Notes under the pieces: model-generated
What the model was told of the DNA's origin: nothing
The model's database searches: none
What the model saw: only the letters and a program-made list of their open reading frames with translations
Position numbers and translations under genes: made by a program
Part shown: positions 48,219 through 56,456 of the stretch, in pieces
Layout: every line of letters begins with the position of its first letter
How positions within the stretch are numbered: position 1 is the first letter of the stretch
DNA from: Streptomyces sp. DH12
GTDB taxonomy: Bacteria; Actinomycetota; Actinomycetes; Streptomycetales; Streptomycetaceae
Length of the DNA: 64,000 nt
Direction: 5' to 3'
NCBI RefSeq assembly: GCF_020873895.1
Contig: NZ_JAHWGT010000033.1
Span: 1-64,000, forward strand

Positions 48219-49259
48219 TCAGCCGCCCGTGACCGGGCGGGACCGGGGCGGGCGGCGGCTGCCCGCGGGGGTGACGGGCGTCCGCTCGGAGCGCAGCACC
48301 GCGTGCGTACGGGGCTGCGACAGCGTCGCGCGGATGCTCCCGGCGTGGAGCCCGGCGGGCTGGACCCCCACCGGGCCGGGCCGGCCCGCGGGTTCGTGCG
48401 CGGGCTCGTCCGCCGGGAAGTCCGCCCGCTGCGGCTGCATGGCCGGCAGCGGTCCGCCCGCCGGCAGCACCGGCGTGACGGGCAGCACGGGGGCCGCCGG
48501 GCGGCGGCGCTCCCGAGGTCCCTCGCGGAGCCGGTCGCGCAGCCGGTCCCGGGCGGAGAGGATCGACACCTCGGCGCGGGCGATCAGCGGCTCGCACCAG
48601 GGCAGCCCCAGCAGGATCAGCAGTCCCGCCGCCCAGCCCAGCAGGACGTCGCTCAGCCAGTGCGTACCGAGGTAGACGGTCGTCAGGCCGACGCCCAGGG
48701 CGACCACGGCGGAGAGGGCGGACAGATGGCGTCGCGCCCGCGGCGTCGTGGCCAGGTAGGAGAGGATCCCCCAGGTCACGACGGCGTTCGCGGTGTGGCC
48801 CGAAGGAAATATATCGCCGCCCGCGAAGAGCTCGGCCGAGCCGATCTGCGTCGCGTAGTGCGGGCCGAGCCGGCCCAGGCCGAGCTTGACGGCGCCGACC
48901 GTCACGTTCAGCAGCAGCAGCGCCGTGCCGAGGACGAGGAGCGGGCGCAGCGTGTGCTGCCGCCAGGACCGCCAGCCGAGCCAGGCGGCCACCATGACGG
49001 CCGTCGGGCCGCGCTGGCCGAGCACCACGAAGTAGTCGAGCGGCGCGTGCAGCTCCGGCCACTGCTGGTACGGCCGGAACAGCATGACCTTCCAGTCGAT
49101 GAGCACCAGCCACGTGGACGCCAGCACGGCGATCACGATGGCCAGGTAGAACACGGCCGTCCCGCCGAAGAGGGCGAGACGCGTGCGGCTCATCCGCGGG
49201 ATCTCCATCTTCGGCGGTTCCGGCTCCCGGTCCAGTCGGGCAAAGATGTCGGTACGCAC
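48219..49259 (-). CDS. PAP2 superfamily phosphatase, membrane-embedded
   Basis: A 346-residue protein with about six membrane helices, PAP2 motif 2 (FPSGHTANAVVTWG) and motif 3 (TTVYLGTHWLSDVLLG). Motif 3 has Thr where the conserved Arg usually stands, while the catalytic His and Asp remain. Motif 1 is KLGLGRLGP, looser than the K-x6-RP consensus. The last 90 residues are a Pro/Arg-rich cytoplasmic tail with APVLPVTPVLPAGGPLP. PAP2 enzymes dephosphorylate lipid phosphates such as undecaprenyl diphosphate or phosphatidate. The GTG start (49259) is followed by a 500-base upstream gap. Confidence 0.88.
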   Translation of the reverse strand: MRTDIFARLDREPEPPKMEIPRMSRTRLALFGGTAVFYLAIVIAVLASTWLVLIDWKVMLFRPYQQWPELHAPLDYFVVLGQRGPTAVMVAAWLGWRSWRQHTLRPLLVLGTALLLLNVTVGAVKLGLGRLGPHYATQIGSAELFAGGDIFPSGHTANAVVTWGILSYLATTPRARRHLSALSAVVALGVGLTTVYLGTHWLSDVLLGWAAGLLILLGLPWCEPLIARAEVSILSARDRLRDRLREGPRERRRPAAPVLPVTPVLPAGGPLPAMQPQRADFPADEPAHEPAGRPGPVGVQPAGLHAGSIRATLSQPRTHAVLRSERTPVTPAGSRRPPRSRPVTGG

Positions 49260-49784
49260 CCAATCGACGTTACAGCGAGTGAGCGTCGGGCCAGGCCGTT
49301 CCGGTCTCTTTGTGATGACGATGTGATGTGGAGTGGGTCTCGGCGCCTGTTTATCCGCCGCTTATCCGGAAAAACGCCGGGGGCCCCACCCGAATGCCGG
49401 ACCAGGCTCTTCCGTAAGTGTGTTTGCGTCCCGGAGAAAAGGAGGCGGCGCCGATCGAGGCGCGGGAATTCGTACGCCGTTCGGGGTCCTCTCCGGCGTG
49501 TCGCGGTGTGCCCCGGAGTCCGGGGACCTCGCGGGGGCGGGCCGCCGGCGCGGTCCGCGCGGGCGGGGGCACGTGGCGCACGCCACACTCCCCGGCGTGT
49601 CCGGGTGAGAGCTGGGCCACGCACCACCCGCCCCACGTCACGTAGGCTGACCACTCGCTCGCCCTCCCCCGACGGGTCGACCGCGTTCGACCGGGGGAAC
49701 CCCAGGTGCAGGGCCGCCCCGCGGAAGGTCCCCTCCCCGGCCGGCGCCCGCCGAGCGCGAGAGTTCCACGCGGGAGGTACCTAC
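49260..49784. other. Divergent intergenic region between PAP2 and the DHA2 transporter
   Basis: This 525-base region has two TTATCCG copies exactly 11 bp apart (49351-49357 and 49362-49368). AT-rich bases around 49310-49350 may hold the PAP2-side promoter. No gene is convincing; open frames here are short and lack ribosome sites. No TetR- or MarR-type regulator gene lies beside the transporter. Confidence 0.5.
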
Positions 49785-51521
49785 ATGTCGGGAACGACCA
49801 CTGCCGGAGCGCGTCTTCGTGCCGCCGGCGGCGGTGCCAACCGCTGGGTCGTCCTGGTCGTCCTCTGTGTGAGCCTGCTGCTGGTCGCGCTCGACGCGAC
49901 CGTCCTCCACGTCGCCGTCCCGGCGGTCACCGAGGACCTGCGCCCGAGCTCCACCGCCCTCCTCTGGATCGTCGACGCCTACCCCCTCGTCTGCGCCTCG
50001 CTGCTGATCCTCTTCGGCACGCTCGGCGACCGGATCGGGCGGCGGCGGGTCCTGCTCGGCGGCTACGCGCTCTTCGGCGCCGCCTCCGCGGTCGCGGCGT
50101 TCGCCGAGACGCCCGCCGTCCTGATCGTCGCCCGGGCCCTGCTCGGCGTCGGCGGGGCGATGATCATGCCCGCCACGCTCTCCATCCTGCGCGCGGTCTT
50201 CCCCGACCGGCGCGAGCGGGCCACCGCCATCGGCGTCTGGACGGCCGTCGCCGCGATCGGCGCGGCCACCGGGCCGGTGCTCGGCGGCTTCCTCGTGGAG
50301 CACTACTGGTGGGGCTCGGTCTTCCTGATCAACATCCCGCTGATGGCACTGATCCTGCCCGCCGGCCGCTGGCTGCTGCCCGAGTCCCGGGGCGGCGGCG
50401 AGGGGCCGTGGGACGTCCTCGGCGCGCTGACGGCCGCCGCGGGTGTGTTCGGCGCGGTCATCGGCGTGAAGCGGGCCGGCGCGGGTGAGGGGCTCCTCAG
50501 CCCGGCGACGCTCGGCCCGCTGCTCGTCGGGGCGGCGCTGCTCGTGCTGTTCGTGCGGCGCCAGCGCGGCAGGGCCCATCCGCTCATCGACATGCGGATG
50601 TTCTCCCGGGCCGCGTTCACCACGTCCGTCGGCTGCATCGTGCTCGCCATGCTGGCCCTGGTCGGGCTGGAGCTCATCGCCGTCCAGTACCTCCAGCTGG
50701 TCCTCGGCCTCAGCCCCCTGGAGACCGGGCTGCGGCTGCTGCCGCTGACGTTCGCGGCGATGGCCGCGGGCGCCACCGGCTCGTACACGCTCGCCCGCGT
50801 CGGGCCCCGCCGCATGGTCGGCGCCGGGTTCGTGCTCACCGCCGGCTCGGTGCTGCTGCTGGTGCTGATGGGGCTGCACGACCGGCCGCTGCTGCTCACC
50901 GTGGGCTTCGTACTGCTCGGCTTCGGGCTCCAGACCACGCTGTTCGCCGCCTACGAGTCGATGCTCAGCGAGGCCCCCGCCGACAGCGCGGGCGGCGCGG
51001 CGGCCATCGGCGAGACCTCCTACCAGCTCGGCGCGGGCATGGGCATCGCCCTCCTCGGCAGCGTCATGAACGCCGCGTACGCCCCCGGGCTCGCCCGGGT
51101 GCCCGGAGTGCCCGCCGACGCGGCGGCCGCCGCGTCCAACTCGCTGGGCGAGGCCTACCAGGTGGCGGCCGGGCTCGGCGGCGCCGCGGGGGAGGCGCTG
51201 CACACCGCGGCGCGCCACGCCTTCGTGCACGGGCTGCACGTCACGCTGGTCGTCAGCGCGGCCCTGCTGCTCTCCGGCGCGGCGATGGCGCTGCGTCTGC
51301 CGCGCGTGATGGAGACCCCGGCCGAGGAGCCCGCCGCCGACCGTGCCGAGCAGGCCGCCGGCCGCGTCGGTCCGGCCCCCGGCGTCCCCGCGTCGCGCGG
51401 GGCCGCCGGCGCGCCGGGACCGCGGGACCGGCAGGCGCCGCACCAGGCCGGTGACGGGACGCGGGTACCGGCGCGGCGCGCCCCCGCCGAGACGGCGGGC
51501 TCTGGACGCGCGGCACACTGA
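49785..51521 (+). CDS. DHA2-type MFS drug:proton antiporter (EmrB/QacA family)
   Basis: A 578-residue, 14-helix transporter. Helix-1 motif LVALDATVLHVAVPAV, motif A GTLGDRIGRRRVLLGG, motif B-like VARALLGVGGAMIMPATLSI, and motif C VAAIGAATGPVLGGFL identify the family. The C-terminal 70 residues are a charged Ala/Pro/Arg tail. GGGAGGT lies 6-7 bases before the ATG. It is expected to export toxic hydrophobic cations or natural products. Its reading frame is open for kilobases upstream, but only this start has a ribosome site and the family N-terminus. No linked regulator. Confidence 0.93.
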   Translation: MSGTTTAGARLRAAGGGANRWVVLVVLCVSLLLVALDATVLHVAVPAVTEDLRPSSTALLWIVDAYPLVCASLLILFGTLGDRIGRRRVLLGGYALFGAASAVAAFAETPAVLIVARALLGVGGAMIMPATLSILRAVFPDRRERATAIGVWTAVAAIGAATGPVLGGFLVEHYWWGSVFLINIPLMALILPAGRWLLPESRGGGEGPWDVLGALTAAAGVFGAVIGVKRAGAGEGLLSPATLGPLLVGAALLVLFVRRQRGRAHPLIDMRMFSRAAFTTSVGCIVLAMLALVGLELIAVQYLQLVLGLSPLETGLRLLPLTFAAMAAGATGSYTLARVGPRRMVGAGFVLTAGSVLLLVLMGLHDRPLLLTVGFVLLGFGLQTTLFAAYESMLSEAPADSAGGAAAIGETSYQLGAGMGIALLGSVMNAAYAPGLARVPGVPADAAAAASNSLGEAYQVAAGLGGAAGEALHTAARHAFVHGLHVTLVVSAALLLSGAAMALRLPRVMETPAEEPAADRAEQAAGRVGPAPGVPASRGAAGAPGPRDRQAPHQAGDGTRVPARRAPAETAGSGRAAH

Positions 51522-51603
51522 GCCGTAACGTCGCGCGGGCACCGCGATGATCAGCGGTGGTTTTCCCGTCGTTCGCTTGGCGAGCCAGCCGTCGGAGGCC
51601 CGT

Positions 51604-52794
51604 ATGCCCGCACCCTCGAAGCTCCCGCCGTTCGACCCCGCCGACCCGCTCGGCGTCGACGACCTGCTCGGACCCGAGGACCTCGCCGTCCGCGACACCG
51701 TACGCGGCTGGGCGGCGGACCGGGTGCTGCCGTACGTCGCCGAGTGGTACGAGAAGGGCGAGCTGCCCGTCATCCGCGAACTCGCGCGCGAGCTGGGCGG
51801 GCTCGGCGCGCTCGGCATGACGCTGGAGGGCCACGGCTGCGCCGGGGCGAGCGCCGTGCAGTACGGGCTGGCCTGCCTGGAGCTGGAGGCCGCCGACTCC
51901 GGCATCCGCTCCCTCGTCTCCGTGCAGGGGTCGCTCGCCATGTACGCGATCCACGCGTACGGCTCGGAGGAGCAGAAGCAGCGCTGGCTGCCGTCGATGG
52001 CGGCGGGGGAGACGATCGGCTGCTTCGGCCTGACCGAGCCCGACCACGGCTCCGACCCGGCCGGGATGCGGACGTACGCGAAGCGGGACGGCTCCGACTG
52101 GGTCCTCAGCGGCCGCAAGATGTGGATCACCAACGGCTCGGTCGCCGGGGTCGCCGTCGTGTGGGCGCGGACGGACGACGGCGTGCGCGGCTTCGCCGTG
52201 CCGACGGACAGCCCCGGTTTCTCGGCGCCCGAGATCAGGCACAAGTGGTCGCTGCGCGCCAGTGTGACCAGTGAGCTGGTCATGGACGGTGTGCGGCTGC
52301 CCGCCGACGCGGTCCTGCCGGGCGTGAGGGGGCTCAAGGGCCCGCTGAGCTGCCTGTCGCACGCCCGGTACGGCATCGTGTGGGGCGCCATGGGGGCGGC
52401 GCGCGCCTCGTTCGAGGCGGCGCTGGAGTACGCGCGGACGCGCGAGCAGTTCGGACGGCCCATCGGCGGCTTCCAGCTCACCCAGGCGAAGCTCGCCGAC
52501 ATGGCGGTGGAACTGCACAAGGGCATCCTGCTCGCCCACCACCTGGGGCGCCGGATGGACGCGGGGGTCCTGCGCCCCGAGCAGGTCAGCCTCGGCAAGC
52601 TGAACAACGTGCGGGAGGCGATCGGGATCTGCCGCACGGCGCGGACGATCCTCGGGGCGAACGGGATCTCCCTGGAGTACCCCGTGATGCGGCACGCCAC
52701 GAACCTGGAGTCGGTGCTCACCTACGAGGGCACCAGCGAGATGCACCAGCTGGTGCTGGGCAAGGCGCTCACCGGGCTCGACGCCTTCCGGTGA
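51604..52794 (+). CDS. Acyl-CoA dehydrogenase, glutaryl-CoA dehydrogenase-like
   Basis: A 396-residue flavoenzyme. The FAD-binding region has CFGLTEPDHGSDPAGM and WVLSGRKMWITNGSVA; SHARYGIVWGAMGAARA is the arginine-containing segment typical of glutaryl-CoA dehydrogenases. The catalytic base Glu lies in LTYEGTSEMHQLVLGKALTG. It would oxidise (and in GCDH also decarboxylate) an acyl-CoA in lysine/tryptophan degradation, though substrate cannot be set from sequence alone. ATG 51604 with GGAGG 5 bases upstream is preferred to ATG 51547. It converges on sflA with only 12 bases between stops. Confidence 0.93.
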   Translation: MPAPSKLPPFDPADPLGVDDLLGPEDLAVRDTVRGWAADRVLPYVAEWYEKGELPVIRELARELGGLGALGMTLEGHGCAGASAVQYGLACLELEAADSGIRSLVSVQGSLAMYAIHAYGSEEQKQRWLPSMAAGETIGCFGLTEPDHGSDPAGMRTYAKRDGSDWVLSGRKMWITNGSVAGVAVVWARTDDGVRGFAVPTDSPGFSAPEIRHKWSLRASVTSELVMDGVRLPADAVLPGVRGLKGPLSCLSHARYGIVWGAMGAARASFEAALEYARTREQFGRPIGGFQLTQAKLADMAVELHKGILLAHHLGRRMDAGVLRPEQVSLGKLNNVREAIGICRTARTILGANGISLEYPVMRHATNLESVLTYEGTSEMHQLVLGKALTGLDAFR

Positions 52795-52806
52795 GCGGTC
52801 CCGCCG

Positions 52807-53241
52807 TCAGCTCTGGTTGAAGAAGCCGTCCTCGGTGCGGCCCCCGGGCTCCCCGGTGACGATCTGCGTGTCCGCGGGCGTCAGGAGGAAGACCCGGGTG
52901 GCCACCCGCTCGATGGAGCCGCGCAGGCCGAAGGTCAGGCCGGCCGCGAAGTCGACGACGCGCTTGGCGTCGTCGGGCTCCATGGAGGTGAGGTTCATGA
53001 TGACCGGTACGCCGTCGCGGAACAGCTCACCGATCGCCCGGGCGTCGCCGAAGCCGTCCGGGGAGACCGTGGCGATCCGGCGGCCCTCCTCCCGGGCGCT
53101 CTCGGAGGCGACCCGGACCCGGGGGTCGGTCACCCAGGCGTCGCCGTTCTCGGCCGGCTCGGCGTACTCGTCGTCGTAGTAGCGCTCGTCGTTGTCCTCG
53201 ACGAGTCCCAGCCAGGCACTCGCCTTGCGCACCGATCCCAT
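52807..53241 (-). CDS. sflA: SepF-like protein SflA
   Basis: A 144-residue SepF family protein. N-terminal membrane-targeting helix [20 protein letters not shown], then an acidic linker [12 protein letters not shown]. The SepF core follows ([51 protein letters not shown]). Streptomyces carries a canonical SepF beside ftsZ and two paralogues. This one, unlinked to ftsZ and next to an acyl-CoA dehydrogenase, matches SflA, which affects FtsZ/DivIVA placement and branching. A GGAGG ribosome site precedes the ATG at 53241. It diverges from the DUF5685 gene. Confidence 0.88.
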   Translation of the reverse strand: MGSVRKASAWLGLVEDNDERYYDDEYAEPAENGDAWVTDPRVRVASESAREEGRRIATVSPDGFGDARAIGELFRDGVPVIMNLTSMEPDDAKRVVDFAAGLTFGLRGSIERVATRVFLLTPADTQIVTGEPGGRTEDGFFNQS

Positions 53242-53514
53242 GGACGCCTCCTTTCAACGCGGTCACGTGTGGTTCCGCACCCCTATGGTCGTCCATGATG
53301 CGGATCGCGCGCCAAGTGGACAGTCGCCGCGCGAGTGTTTCGTGACGGTACTGGTGCAGAAGTTGTGGCGATTCGTCAGGGTTGTTGCTGCGTATCGGGG
53401 TTCTCGTACCTCACATATGAAATTCATACCGGTCGGGTGAGTCGCCGGGCGTACGGGTGAACCGCCGACGCCGATACCATGCCCCGCGCGCACGAGAACA
53501 GACACGGGGGATCG

Positions 53515-54834
53515 ATGTTCGGAATAGTCAGGCCATGTTCGCACCGGCTCACGGAGGGCCTCCGGGCCGAGTGGATGGCCCATCTGTGCGGCCTCTGCCT
53601 CGCACTGCGGGCGGACCACGGGCAGCTCGCCCGCGTCGCCACGAACTACGACGGACTCATCGTCTCGGTGTTGACGGAGGCTCAGACCGAGCGCGTCGCC
53701 GGGGCCCGCCGCACCGCCGGGCCCTGCCCGCTGCGCGCCATGCGCACCGCGCCCGTCGCCCGCGGCGAGGGGGCCCGTCTCGCCGCCGCGGTCTCGCTGG
53801 TGCTGGCCTCGGCGAAGGTCCGCGACCACGTCGCCGACCGCGACGGGCTGCTGGCCCGCCGCCCCGTCGCCGCGGCCGCCCGCCGGATGGCGCACCGCTG
53901 GGACGCGGCGGGCGCCCGGACGGGACGGGAGCTCGGCTTCGACACGGCGGTCCTGGTGGACGCCGTGGACCGGCAGGCCGGCGTCGAGGCGCTGGCCGGG
54001 CCCGGCACGCCCCTCCTGGCCGTGACCGAGCCGACCGAGACGGCCACCGCGGCGGCGTTCGCCCACACCGCCGTCCTGGCCGGCAGGCCCGGCAACGCCG
54101 CCCCCCTCGCGGAGGCCGGCCGCCTCTTCGGCCGGCTCGCCCACCTGCTGGACGCCGTGGAGGACCGGGAGGCCGACGCGGCGGCGGGCGCCTGGAACCC
54201 CCTCACCGCGACCGGCACCTCCCTCGCCGAGGCGCGGCGCCTCGCCGACGACGCGGCGCACGGCGTGCGCCTCGCGCTGCGGGACGCGCAGTTCGTCGAC
54301 GACCGGCTGCTGCACCGGCTCCTCGCCCACGAGCTGCGCCGCTCGGTGGACCGGGCCTTCGCCACGACGAGCTGCTCGCACCAGGCGTACGGCGCCCCCG
54401 GCGCGCCGGGGGCGCCGTACGACGGGCACCAGGGCCCGTACGGCCAGCAGGACCCGGCCGGGCAGGGCGGCCCGTACGGGGTCGGTGCCCCGTACGGCGT
54501 CGGTGGCCCGCACGGCGGCGGGAACCCGTACGGCGGCGGGCAGCCGGGCGGGCACGGGGGCTTCGGCGGGGGACACGGTGGGCACGGGGGCGGGGGCTTC
54601 GGCGGCCCGGGCGGGCCGGGGGGCCTCGGTGGCGGCGGGACACCGCGGCCCAAGCCGCCGCGCGGCCTGCTGGCGGGCTGCGCCGTCTTCGTCGGCCTCT
54701 TCTGCACCTGCCGGATCTGCTGCGCCAAGGAGTACGAGGGCCCGTGGTCCCGCAAGAAGCGCGAGGGCTGCTGCCGGAACTGCGACTGCCCCGACTGCGG
54801 CTGTGACTGCTGCTGTCCGTGCGACGGCTGCTGA
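53515..54834 (+). CDS. DUF5685 family protein with a cysteine-packed C-terminal tail
   Basis: A 439-residue protein. It starts MFGIVRPCSHRLTEGLRAEW, MAHLCGLCLALRADHGQLAR with a conserved C-x-x-C. An all-helical domain of about 280 residues follows, then a Gly/Pro/Tyr-rich flexible stretch (YGAPGAPGAPYDGHQGPYG and Gly-rich repeats). The final 43 residues begin CTCRICC and hold 15 cysteines, including a Cys-Cys-Cys run, and end CDGC. Such a tail could bind several zinc or copper ions or act as a lipidation substrate; none is proven. GGGGG precedes the ATG. A strong hairpin terminator follows the gene. Confidence 0.85.
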   Translation: MFGIVRPCSHRLTEGLRAEWMAHLCGLCLALRADHGQLARVATNYDGLIVSVLTEAQTERVAGARRTAGPCPLRAMRTAPVARGEGARLAAAVSLVLASAKVRDHVADRDGLLARRPVAAAARRMAHRWDAAGARTGRELGFDTAVLVDAVDRQAGVEALAGPGTPLLAVTEPTETATAAAFAHTAVLAGRPGNAAPLAEAGRLFGRLAHLLDAVEDREADAAAGAWNPLTATGTSLAEARRLADDAAHGVRLALRDAQFVDDRLLHRLLAHELRRSVDRAFATTSCSHQAYGAPGAPGAPYDGHQGPYGQQDPAGQGGPYGVGAPYGVGGPHGGGNPYGGGQPGGHGGFGGGHGGHGGGGFGGPGGPGGLGGGGTPRPKPPRGLLAGCAVFVGLFCTCRICCAKEYEGPWSRKKREGCCRNCDCPDCGCDCCCPCDGC

Positions 54835-55281
54835 CGCCGTATGACCTCCGCCGGCGCCCGCGCGCCGGCGCGCCGCGGGGCCCCCGTCCGGATCGCCGGG
54901 CGGGGGCCCCGCGCATGCGCGCACCGGGGAGGCGGACGCACTCTGCCGCCCCCACCGCCCGTCACGCCAACTCCGCCCGCCACGGGCCGCCTTGACCGCA
55001 ACATCTGCGGCCCATTCCTCGAAAGCCGTGGCTGAAACCCCGGAAGATCAAGACAGGACTAGTCCTCACGTCCTGTCCATCCGGTGGTTGCTCGCGGTGT
55101 TCGCAGTCGGAACCGACCAGTGGTGACCCGGGGTAGCCCGGGGGTCGGCGGACGTGCTGTGGGGGTCGTGTGCGCGTCCGGAAGTCGACCTTGTGTGCGG
55201 GCTGTCGGCCTCGGAATAGTTGGCGGCCCATCCTCCGTGCCAGGCACCCCACGCGCCGGGCACGGCCCCCACAGGAGGTCG
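54835..55281. other. Intergenic region between DUF5685 and the streptogrisin-type protease
   Basis: This 447-base gap has a terminator for DUF5685 (54874-54913). At 55052-55077 it has overlapping inverted repeats: AGGACTAGTCCT (55055-55066) within a GACAGGAC/GTCCTGTC pair. These may be a regulatory site for the protease. An open frame runs through from 55084 to the protease, but it lacks a ribosome site. Confidence 0.5.
54874..54913 (+). terminator. Hairpin terminator after DUF5685
   Basis: A 13-bp perfect outer stem (54874-54886 with 54901-54913) with an inner TCCGG/CCGGG arm forms a long GC hairpin 40 bases after the stop. Confidence 0.85.
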
Positions 55282-56373
55282 ATGTTGAAGCACCGACGCA
55301 TACCCCAGAGGCGTGCGGCCATCGCCGGTGGAGCCGTGGTGGCTCTGCTGGGCGCCGCGGTCACCTTCCAGACTGCGAACGCCAGCGATGATGTACAGCA
55401 GTTCGAGGCGAGGGTCCTGTCCGTCCAGGCGGCCGGAAGCCTCGCCTCCACCCTCGGTTCCCGGCTCGGCGAGACGGACGCCGGGGGCGCGTACTACGAC
55501 GCCGACTCCCGCACCCTCGTGGTGAACGTCGTCGACGAGGCCGCGGCCGAGACCGTCCGCGAGGCGGGCGGCGAGGCGCGGATGGTCGAGCACTCCCTCG
55601 CCGAACTCAAGGGCGCCCGGAAGGCCCTGAAGGACCGGGCGACCATCCCCGGCACCTCCTGGGCCGTCGACCCGGTGACCAACAAGGTCGTCGTCACCGC
55701 CGACCGCACCGTCAAGGGCGCCTCCTGGGAGAAGCTCACCCAGGTCGTGAAGGGGCTCGGCTCCAAGGCGGAGCTGAAGCGGTCGGCCGGCACCTTCACG
55801 CCGTTCGTCGCCGGCGGCGACGCCATCCACACCGGCGGCGGCCGCTGCTCCCTCGGCTTCAACGTCGTCAAGGACGGCCAGGCGCACTTCCTCACCGCCG
55901 GCCACTGCGGGGACGCCGGCTCCGCGTGGTCCGACCGGCAGGGCGGCGAGGCGGTCGGCACCATGGTCGACTCGCAGTTCCCCGGCGACGACTTCGCGCT
56001 GGTCAAGTACGACCGCGAGGTGGAGAGCCCGAGCGCCGTCAACCTGTACGACGGCGGCTCCCAGCAGATCAGCCGAGCCGCCGAGGCGACGGTCGGCATG
56101 AAGGTGACCCGCAGCGGTTCCACGACGCAGGTGCACGAGGGCGAGGTCACCGGCCTGGACGCCACCGTCAACTACGGCAACGGGCAGGTCGTCGAGGGGC
56201 TCATCCAGACCACGGTCTGCGCCGAGCCCGGCGACAGCGGCGGCTCCCTCTTCTCCGGTGACGCGGCGGTGGGCCTGACCTCCGGCGGCAGCGGGGACTG
56301 CAGGGCCGGCGGTACGACCTTCTTCCAGCCCGTCACCGAGGCGCTCGCCCGGTACGGCGCGCGGATCGGCTGA
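55282..56373 (+). CDS. Secreted chymotrypsin-fold serine protease, streptogrisin/alpha-lytic type, with propeptide
   Basis: A 363-residue preproenzyme. Signal peptide RRAAIAGGAVVALLGAAVTF, then a propeptide (about residues 35-175) with an alpha-lytic-type pro-domain (WAVDPVTNKVVVTADRTVKG). The mature enzyme probably begins near VAGGDAIHTGGGRCSLGFNV. The catalytic triad is visible: His208 in TAGHCG, Asp237 in DDFALVKY, Ser319 in EPGDSGGSL. It resembles streptogrisin D-type S1 proteases. AGGAGG lies only 3 bases before ATG 55282, so TTG 55285 could also start. A perfect 15-bp hairpin follows at 56393. Confidence 0.94.
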   Translation: MLKHRRIPQRRAAIAGGAVVALLGAAVTFQTANASDDVQQFEARVLSVQAAGSLASTLGSRLGETDAGGAYYDADSRTLVVNVVDEAAAETVREAGGEARMVEHSLAELKGARKALKDRATIPGTSWAVDPVTNKVVVTADRTVKGASWEKLTQVVKGLGSKAELKRSAGTFTPFVAGGDAIHTGGGRCSLGFNVVKDGQAHFLTAGHCGDAGSAWSDRQGGEAVGTMVDSQFPGDDFALVKYDREVESPSAVNLYDGGSQQISRAAEATVGMKVTRSGSTTQVHEGEVTGLDATVNYGNGQVVEGLIQTTVCAEPGDSGGSLFSGDAAVGLTSGGSGDCRAGGTTFFQPVTEALARYGARIG

Positions 56374-56392
56374 CGCCTCCAGGAAGCGGGGA

Positions 56393-56425
56393 AGCCCCCC
56401 GGCCCGGTCTCCGGGCCGGGGGGCT
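56393..56425. terminator. Bidirectional terminator between protease and DUF3533 genes
   Basis: A perfect 15-bp stem (56393-56407 with 56411-56425) with a 3-base loop lies between the convergent stops at 56373 and 56457. Confidence 0.9.
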
Positions 56426-56456
56426 CGTGCGTGCGGCCCGGCGGGGCCGCCCCGGG

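Noticed and set aside
49333-49645. Several 60-100-codon frames upstream of the exporter
   Set aside because: No ribosome sites, no domain and frames on both strands are equally open.
47343-49784. Upstream extension of the MFS reading frame
   Set aside because: It lies over other genes in Arg/Ala-rich nonsense sequence; the family N-terminus begins at 49785.
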